Assembly: GCA_017515475.1 (NCBI GenBank)
Contig: JAFWFS010000005.1
Span: 1 to 64,000, forward strand
DNA: 64,000 nucleotides
DNA from: Erysipelotrichaceae bacterium
Lineage (GTDB): Bacteria; Bacillota_I; Bacilli_A; Erysipelotrichales; Erysipelotrichaceae
Reading direction: 5' to 3'
The notes beneath the pieces are model-generated. The model was not told where the DNA came from, made no database searches, and worked only from the letters and a program-made list of their open reading frames with translations. Shown here one piece after another: positions 59,120 to 64,000 of this stretch (position 1 is its first letter; every line of letters starts with the position of its first letter). The position numbers were made by a program, and so were the translations under genes.

Positions 59120-60430
59120 ATGCTGAATGATACGATCTGCGCAATATCGACAGCCGTCAAGGACGGAGCGATCTCGATTGTCAGGATGTCCGGAGAGGAT
59201 GCTTTTGAGATAATCCGGAAGATATCCGACGTCAGGGAGATCCATCCGAATACGATCGTTTACACGCACATCAAAGACAAGGGACGGATCATCGATGAAG
59301 TCCTGGTTTCTTTTTTTGAGAAAGGAAAGTCCTATACCAGAGAGGACATGGTTGAGATCAACTGCCATGGCGGTGTTTATGTGACTAGAATGATTCTGAA
59401 CATTCTGCTGGAGAATGGCTGCAGGCTGGCGGAACCGGGCGAGTTTACCAGAAGGGCTTATTTGAACGGAAGGATAGATTTGAGCGAAGCGGATTCCATT
59501 AATGATCTGATCAAGGCCGAAAGCATGGTTCAGGCAAGATCGGCTATCAGAGGAATCAGCGGGTCGGTGGAAAGACTGATCATGCCGCTGATGAACGAAA
59601 TGAAGGATGTCATTGCGATGATCGAAGTGAATATCGATTATCCGGAATACGAAGACGAGAAACAGATGTCGCAGGATGTCGTCAAGCCTTACATCGAGAA
59701 GTGGGTGAAAGAGTGCAGGGATATGATCGACAAGGCGGAACGGTTCAGAGTCATCAAGGATGGTCTGAATACGGTCATTATCGGCAAGCCGAATGTCGGC
59801 AAGTCTTCTTTGCTAAACGCTCTGCTGGAGAAAGACAAGGCGATTGTCACCGATATTGCCGGTACGACCAGGGATCTGGTGGAAGGGAAGGTCCATCTGA
59901 AAAACATCACCCTAAATCTAATCGATACGGCAGGCATCAGGGATACGCAAGAGAAGATTGAACAGATCGGCATCGAAAAGACGATGGAAGCCATAGATGG
60001 CGCAGATCTGATCATTCTTGTCGTGGACGCTTCGAACATCGATGAAGAAGACCGAAGACTGATGGAAGAATACAAGGACAGGAATCTGATCGTCGTCTAC
60101 AATAAATCCGACCTGAATAAAATGGGCGATATCTCGATCAGTGCGATGAATAACGACATCGATTCTTTGAGAGATTATCTGAACGGCAGATATCAGGAAG
60201 ACATCTCGCTGGCGGATGAAGACATCCTGAACAACGAGAGACAGATCGCTCTCATGAAACAGTGCCTTAAGGAACTGGAAGACGTACTGGCTCATATCGA
60301 CCGGGATTCTCTGGATATGACGGTAACCGATCTGGATGCCGCCTACCACGATCTGTGTCTGATTCTGGGAAAGGAGTATCAGGAGGATCTGATCGATCAC
60401 ATGTTCAGAAACTTCTGTCTGGGAAAATGA
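59120..60430 (+). CDS. mnmE: tRNA modification GTPase MnmE
   Basis: The 436-residue protein has the formyl-THF-binding N-terminal domain (AISTAVKDGAISIVRMSG, MVEINCHGGVYVTRMIL, EPGEFTRRAYLNGRIDLSEAD), a helical middle, and the G domain: G1 IGKPNVGKSSLLNALL, G2 GTTRD, G3 DTAGIRDT and G4 NKSD. The C-terminus carries the modification Cys in FRNFCLGK. With MnmG it modifies U34 of some tRNAs. TATATT lies 11 bases before the ATG and only GGAT is present as RBS. It overlaps tatD by 4 bases. Confidence 0.96.
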   Translation: MLNDTICAISTAVKDGAISIVRMSGEDAFEIIRKISDVREIHPNTIVYTHIKDKGRIIDEVLVSFFEKGKSYTREDMVEINCHGGVYVTRMILNILLENGCRLAEPGEFTRRAYLNGRIDLSEADSINDLIKAESMVQARSAIRGISGSVERLIMPLMNEMKDVIAMIEVNIDYPEYEDEKQMSQDVVKPYIEKWVKECRDMIDKAERFRVIKDGLNTVIIGKPNVGKSSLLNALLEKDKAIVTDIAGTTRDLVEGKVHLKNITLNLIDTAGIRDTQEKIEQIGIEKTMEAIDGADLIILVVDASNIDEEDRRLMEEYKDRNLIVVYNKSDLNKMGDISISAMNNDIDSLRDYLNGRYQEDISLADEDILNNERQIALMKQCLKELEDVLAHIDRDSLDMTVTDLDAAYHDLCLILGKEYQEDLIDHMFRNFCLGK

Positions 60431-61188
60431 CGAACTGGCTGGATTCGCACTGCCATATCAACGACAAAGCCTTCCAGGAAGATCTGGATGGCGTTTTGGA
60501 ACGCATGGCCGAAAACGACGTCAGAAAAGCCATGATCATTTCTTCCTATATCGAAGACTATGACTTCGCTTTGAAGATCAGCCATCCGGATATTGTCTTT
60601 AAGCATTCCCTCGGCATTTATCCGGGCGATGCCGACGATATTGATGAAGAAATGTTTCATTCCTATGAGAAACTTTATGAAGGCGATGGCTGCGATGCGA
60701 TCGGAGAGATCGGACTGGATTATCACTGGAACAGGGAAAACAAGGAAAGACAGAAAGAGATCTTCAAACGGCAGCTGATTCTGGCTCAGAAGCTGCACAA
60801 GCCGATCATCGTTCACAGCCGGGATGCCATTCAGGATACCTATGATCTGATGAAGGAATACAGAAACCAGGGAGTCATGCACTGCTACTCGGATTCCGCG
60901 GAAATGGCCAGAGAATTCGTCAGGCTTGGATATTACATCTCCATCAGCGGCACCGTTACCTGGAAGAATGCCAGAGAACCGCTGGAAGTGATCAGAAACG
61001 TTCCTTTGGACCGCCTGCTGATCGAAACCGACTGCCCGTATCTGACGCCCGTGCCGAAACGCGGGACGAGAAACGAGCCTTCCTACGTAATCTATACAGG
61101 GAAGAAGATCGCCGAGGAACTGGGAATCGATGAAGAGGATTTTAAAAAACAGCTGAATGAAAACTATCATAGACTGTTTGGGTTATAA
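60427..61188 (+). CDS. tatD: TatD-family metal-dependent DNase
   Basis: The 253-residue protein has LDSHCHINDKAF (metal site), IGEIGLDYHWNRENKERQKEIFKRQL, IVHSRDAIQDT and LLIETDCPYLTPVPKRGTRNEP. This is the standard TatD pattern. It cuts DNA from the 3' end and is implicated in repair. ATG 60427 overlaps the mnmE stop (ATGA) and is preferred over an in-frame start at 60355 inside mnmE. It is usual in Bacillota to find tatD near such housekeeping genes. Confidence 0.93.
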   Translation: MTNWLDSHCHINDKAFQEDLDGVLERMAENDVRKAMIISSYIEDYDFALKISHPDIVFKHSLGIYPGDADDIDEEMFHSYEKLYEGDGCDAIGEIGLDYHWNRENKERQKEIFKRQLILAQKLHKPIIVHSRDAIQDTYDLMKEYRNQGVMHCYSDSAEMAREFVRLGYYISISGTVTWKNAREPLEVIRNVPLDRLLIETDCPYLTPVPKRGTRNEPSYVIYTGKKIAEELGIDEEDFKKQLNENYHRLFGL

Positions 61189-61214
61189 TGGAAGAAAGAT
61201 AAAGGGGTATAAGT

Positions 61215-61964
61215 ATGGATTACATGTTGTTTGGATTTATGGCTCTGCTGCTGCTGTATACGGTATACCGCAATGTTACGCTGCTGAAGAGGTATAAACA
61301 GAATAAGGAATATATCGAGTGTTACAAGGCGATTCTGCGCGGTGACGAGAATGCCTACGAGCGGATCAGCGGTTTCATAGACTCCCAGAAGGATCAGGAG
61401 TTCGCTTCTAAGGCCAGGCTTCTCAAACTGTACGTAGAGCTGGATAAGAAGATGCCTTATCAGGAAACGCTGAATGCCATCAACTTCAAGGACGTGTTCT
61501 ATAAGAAAGACAAGCTCGATAAGAGCAAGTATGCCCTGAATGTGGATCTGTTTGTCTGGATCTATATCGTCATGGCAAAAGCCAGACAGATGTCCGGATT
61601 CGATGTACTGAATGAACTGTACGAGAAGGTCAGATCATTGAAGGAAATGGATGATTGTGTGGAGTATTGCGCAACCGAGGCGGTATACAACGCCCTGTGC
61701 GAGAAGGAAGACGGCGGCGTTAAGTTCTTTACGGATCTGCTGGATGGAAACTACACTAATCTGCGCTACGATAAGAATCTGATCGGTTTATTCAAGCGTT
61801 TTGCGGCTGCGACTCTGGCATATGGCGGAGAACCGATGGAAGAATACTATAAAAAGGATCTGCACAGCTTTGCGGAAACGCTGATCGGTAAGACATATCT
61901 GGAAACCCTGGGTATCTATGACAAGTATCTGCCGTTAACGGAGAATACAGAAACAGAAGAATGA
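61215..61964 (+). CDS. membrane-anchored helical protein, unknown
   Basis: The 249-residue protein has one N-terminal membrane helix (about 2-19) and then an all-helical body reminiscent of tetratricopeptide-like repeats (ENAYERISGFIDSQKDQEFASKARLLKLYVELDKK). No family is recognised. It lies between tatD and pth and overlaps pth by 4 bases, so it is part of the same operon. Confidence 0.7.
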   Translation: MDYMLFGFMALLLLYTVYRNVTLLKRYKQNKEYIECYKAILRGDENAYERISGFIDSQKDQEFASKARLLKLYVELDKKMPYQETLNAINFKDVFYKKDKLDKSKYALNVDLFVWIYIVMAKARQMSGFDVLNELYEKVRSLKEMDDCVEYCATEAVYNALCEKEDGGVKFFTDLLDGNYTNLRYDKNLIGLFKRFAAATLAYGGEPMEEYYKKDLHSFAETLIGKTYLETLGIYDKYLPLTENTETEE

Positions 61965-62518
61965 AACTGATCGTCGGTTTGGGAAATCCTGGTCTGGAAT
62001 ACAGTAAGACCCGTCATAATGCGGGTTTTTTACTCATTGACAGGGTAGCCGATAAACTGAACGTCCAGCTTGACAAGAACAAGTGCCGCTCCCAGTACGG
62101 AATCTACCGCAGGGGGAACGACAGGATCATTCTGGCCAAGCCTCAGACTTATATGAATCTTTCGGGAGAAGCCGTCAGTTCCCTGATGCATTTTTATCAG
62201 ATCGGTCCTGAAAATCTGATCGTGATCCACGATGATCTGGATCTTCCGGTAGGGAAGTTGCGCCTGAGAAGACAGGGCTCTTCCGGCGGCCAGAAAGGAA
62301 TGGGGAACATCATCGATCGTTTAGGTACTACCAGGATAGACCGCATCAGGATCGGCATTTCCAACGACAAGAACATCGACACGAAGGATTACGTCCTTGG
62401 ACGTTTTTCGAAGGAAGAGACCAAGATCATGGATGAAACGCTGGACAGAGCCGCGGATGCCGTGATCTATGCGCTGGATCATGATTTTGACGAAGTCATG
62501 TCGAAATACAACGGATGA
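61961..62518 (+). CDS. pth: peptidyl-tRNA hydrolase
   Basis: The 185-residue protein has LIVGLGNPGLEYSKTRHNAGF (catalytic His), KPQTYMNLSG, and VIHDDLDLPVGKLRLRRQGSSGGQKGMGNII. This is the standard bacterial Pth. It frees tRNA from stalled peptidyl-tRNA. ATGA overlaps on both sides link it to the preceding gene and to mfd. Confidence 0.96.
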   Translation: MKLIVGLGNPGLEYSKTRHNAGFLLIDRVADKLNVQLDKNKCRSQYGIYRRGNDRIILAKPQTYMNLSGEAVSSLMHFYQIGPENLIVIHDDLDLPVGKLRLRRQGSSGGQKGMGNIIDRLGTTRIDRIRIGISNDKNIDTKDYVLGRFSKEETKIMDETLDRAADAVIYALDHDFDEVMSKYNG

Positions 62519-64000
62519 AATACACTGAGATCTTAAACCGGATAGAACCGTTACTGAATGATGCAGATCATTCTTTTTTAAGTTATAACTCTCTGGTAGA
62601 AGAAGCGGTAAAACTCAGCATCAGAGCCAAAGAAGCCAAAAAGCCTATCGTCATCGTCAAGGAGAACGCCTATCTGGCGAACCGTCTGAAAGAGATCCTT
62701 CTCTCCTATTTCGACGACGAGGAGATCGTATCCTATCTGCCGGAAGAATCATTAAGAGCCGAAGAGATTGCCGCATCCTATGAAAACAGGGCAGGCAGGA
62801 TCAATGCCTTATACCGCATCCTGAGGGATAAAAAACTGAAGATCGTTCTGACTTCCCCTTATGGAATGATACGTCATCTTCCAAGAAAGGAAGAACTCCT
62901 AAACAGGATTATCAGGATCCATAAAGACGATGTTCTGGAGAAAGAAGAACTGATCGGAAAGCTTAATGAACTGGGCTATGAGAAGACCAGCCACGTCGAG
63001 ACACCGATGACCTATGCCTCCAGAGGCTATATCGTCGATATCTTCTCGGTGAACTACGAGAAACCTATCAGGATCGAATTCTTTGATAACGTGATCGATT
63101 CGATCCGTTTCTTCGACAACGATACCCAGAGATCTCTGGAAGCGGTTGATGAAGCGGAGATCTGTTTTGCCCGTGATGTTTTCTTTTCCGAAGAAGAAAA
63201 AGAATATCTCAGAAACAATGTCCGTATCGCTTCCGGAGAGATGGAACTGGACATGGAATACATTCAGGCGGGCAATTACCGCCCTTCCCAGTATTTCTAC
63301 TACTGCTACTTTGAGAAATCGCACCTGAAAGACTATTTCCCGGATAATTACCTCTATCTGTCTGACAGAGAGAAGATTAAGAGCCATCTGAAGCTTCTTA
63401 CGGATGAAACGGTTGCCTATATTCAGGAAATGTATGAGGAAAACAGGCTTCCGCTGAAATTCTATGTCTATGCGGACTTTGAAAAAGAGTGCGCAGGTGA
63501 AGACATTCTGGAAGGAAGACCGTTTTCCGACATCGGCGTAATCTCCGAGATCGATCTTCCTTACGGAACCCTGGATTATGTACTGAATGTCTTGAATACG
63601 GAAAAAAGCAGATACAAGCTTCTGGTCATGGACGAGAAGCAGCTGGAAGAAACCGTCAATGCCCTGACAAGACTGTCGATCCCTTACGGCATCTATACAG
63701 GCGAACTGAAAGAAGGTCTGAATCTTTCTTTCGGACAGATGTATGGCGGATACGAGGTTGAGAAACTGGATCTGTCTGTCTATACCGCGAAGGAGCTGTT
63801 CAAGAAACGGGCTCATTCCGGACGTTATGCCAACAGATATGCCGAAGCAAGGACTCTGAATTCCTATGAAGAACTCAACAAGGGCGACTATGTCGTTCAT
63901 GATCAGTACGGTATCGGTCAGTATGTGGCGATCGAATCGAGGATGGTCAACGGCATCGAGTGCGACTATCTGAAGATCATTTACAAGGGTAACGACGAAC
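62515..64000 (+). CDS. mfd: transcription-repair coupling factor Mfd (3' partial)
   Basis: ATG 62515 overlaps the pth stop codon and the frame stays open to the window end (495 complete codons). The visible part is the N-terminal UvrB-like region (KPIVIVKENAYLANRLKEIL, KLKIVLTSPYGMI, TPMTYASRGYIVDIFSVNYEKPIRIEFFDN). It ends in the RNA-polymerase-binding CarD-like domain (LNKGDYVVHDQYGIGQYVAIE). The helicase domains lie outside. Mfd removes stalled RNA polymerase at DNA damage and recruits UvrA. The pth-mfd order is common in Bacillota. Confidence 0.95.
   Translation, partial: MKYTEILNRIEPLLNDADHSFLSYNSLVEEAVKLSIRAKEAKKPIVIVKENAYLANRLKEILLSYFDDEEIVSYLPEESLRAEEIAASYENRAGRINALYRILRDKKLKIVLTSPYGMIRHLPRKEELLNRIIRIHKDDVLEKEELIGKLNELGYEKTSHVETPMTYASRGYIVDIFSVNYEKPIRIEFFDNVIDSIRFFDNDTQRSLEAVDEAEICFARDVFFSEEEKEYLRNNVRIASGEMELDMEYIQAGNYRPSQYFYYCYFEKSHLKDYFPDNYLYLSDREKIKSHLKLLTDETVAYIQEMYEENRLPLKFYVYADFEKECAGEDILEGRPFSDIGVISEIDLPYGTLDYVLNVLNTEKSRYKLLVMDEKQLEETVNALTRLSIPYGIYTGELKEGLNLSFGQMYGGYEVEKLDLSVYTAKELFKKRAHSGRYANRYAEARTLNSYEELNKGDYVVHDQYGIGQYVAIESRMVNGIECDYLKIIYKGNDE

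Overview
The window is one continuous stretch of a low-to-mid GC Gram-positive chromosome (Bacillota). The evidence is TATAAT/Shine-Dalgarno gene starts, lipoprotein signal peptides, LolD/FtsX-type ABC genes, a pyrophosphate-dependent phosphofructokinase and the housekeeping run mnmE-tatD-(unknown)-pth-mfd at the right end. An Erysipelotrichales-like organism is my best guess, but this is inference; no rRNA or other marker fixes the taxon. Genes are densely packed, with short intergenic spaces, many ATGA overlaps, and intrinsic terminators placed directly before the next promoter. I see no phage, insertion sequence, CRISPR array or origin.

Layout. 1-5.8 kb: the tail of an AraC-type regulator; a GNAT acetyltransferase behind a structured attenuator leader; a methyltransferase / ATC-hydrolase-like / alpha-beta hydrolase cluster behind two dyads resembling DtxR-family operators; then ankyrin, GNAT and lipoprotein genes. 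5.9-11.2 kb: a GH25 muramidase, a PhoB/PhoR-like two-component system and a Na+/phosphate symporter with a PhoU-like tail; the last two loci carry identical TTTACA-N5-TTTACA direct repeats. 11.5-19.9 kb: a hybrid sensor kinase coupled to a solute-binding lipoprotein, a frameshifted GNAT paralogue, an E2-like acyltransferase lacking its catalytic His, further small genes, a gene remnant and an AlkD-like glycosylase. 20.1-23.8 kb: a second metal-linked cluster (HMA protein, ZIP transporter, membrane protein, ATC-hydrolase-like, methyltransferase, ATC-hydrolase-like) behind the same kind of dyad as the 1.5 kb locus.

24-50 kb is mostly metabolism: ornithine to glutamate (P5C dehydrogenase, ornithine aminotransferase), a PdxA-like enzyme, plsY, PPi-PFK, tRNA-Val(CAC), tRNA-Ala(GGC), an ascorbate-type PTS, PEP carboxykinase, RlmD-type 23S rRNA methyltransferase, phosphoglycerate mutase, an alanine/Na+ symporter, and pseudouridine/nucleoside breakdown (nucleoside hydrolase, HTH-PsuK, PsuG, HAD phosphatase), followed by rarA, an aminotransferase, GtrA and DUF4153 proteins and an M20 peptidase. 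50.5-58.6 kb holds two envelope-type operons: a kinase-less PASTA protein with an FtsX-like permease and LolD ATPase, and an XpaC-like membrane protein with a small helical protein and a tandem AAA+ ATPase whose first ATP site is degenerate. 59.1-64 kb is the mnmE-tatD-pth-mfd group, with mfd cut by the window edge.

The most promising undescribed system is the repeated, metal-regulator-linked pairing of an LCMT-like methyltransferase with ATC-hydrolase-family proteins. Next are the XpaC/AAA+ operon, the PASTA-ABC operon and the GNAT leader. A genome-wide habit also shows: several genes start 6-13 nt after a -10 box with no ribosome-binding site, suggesting leaderless mRNAs.
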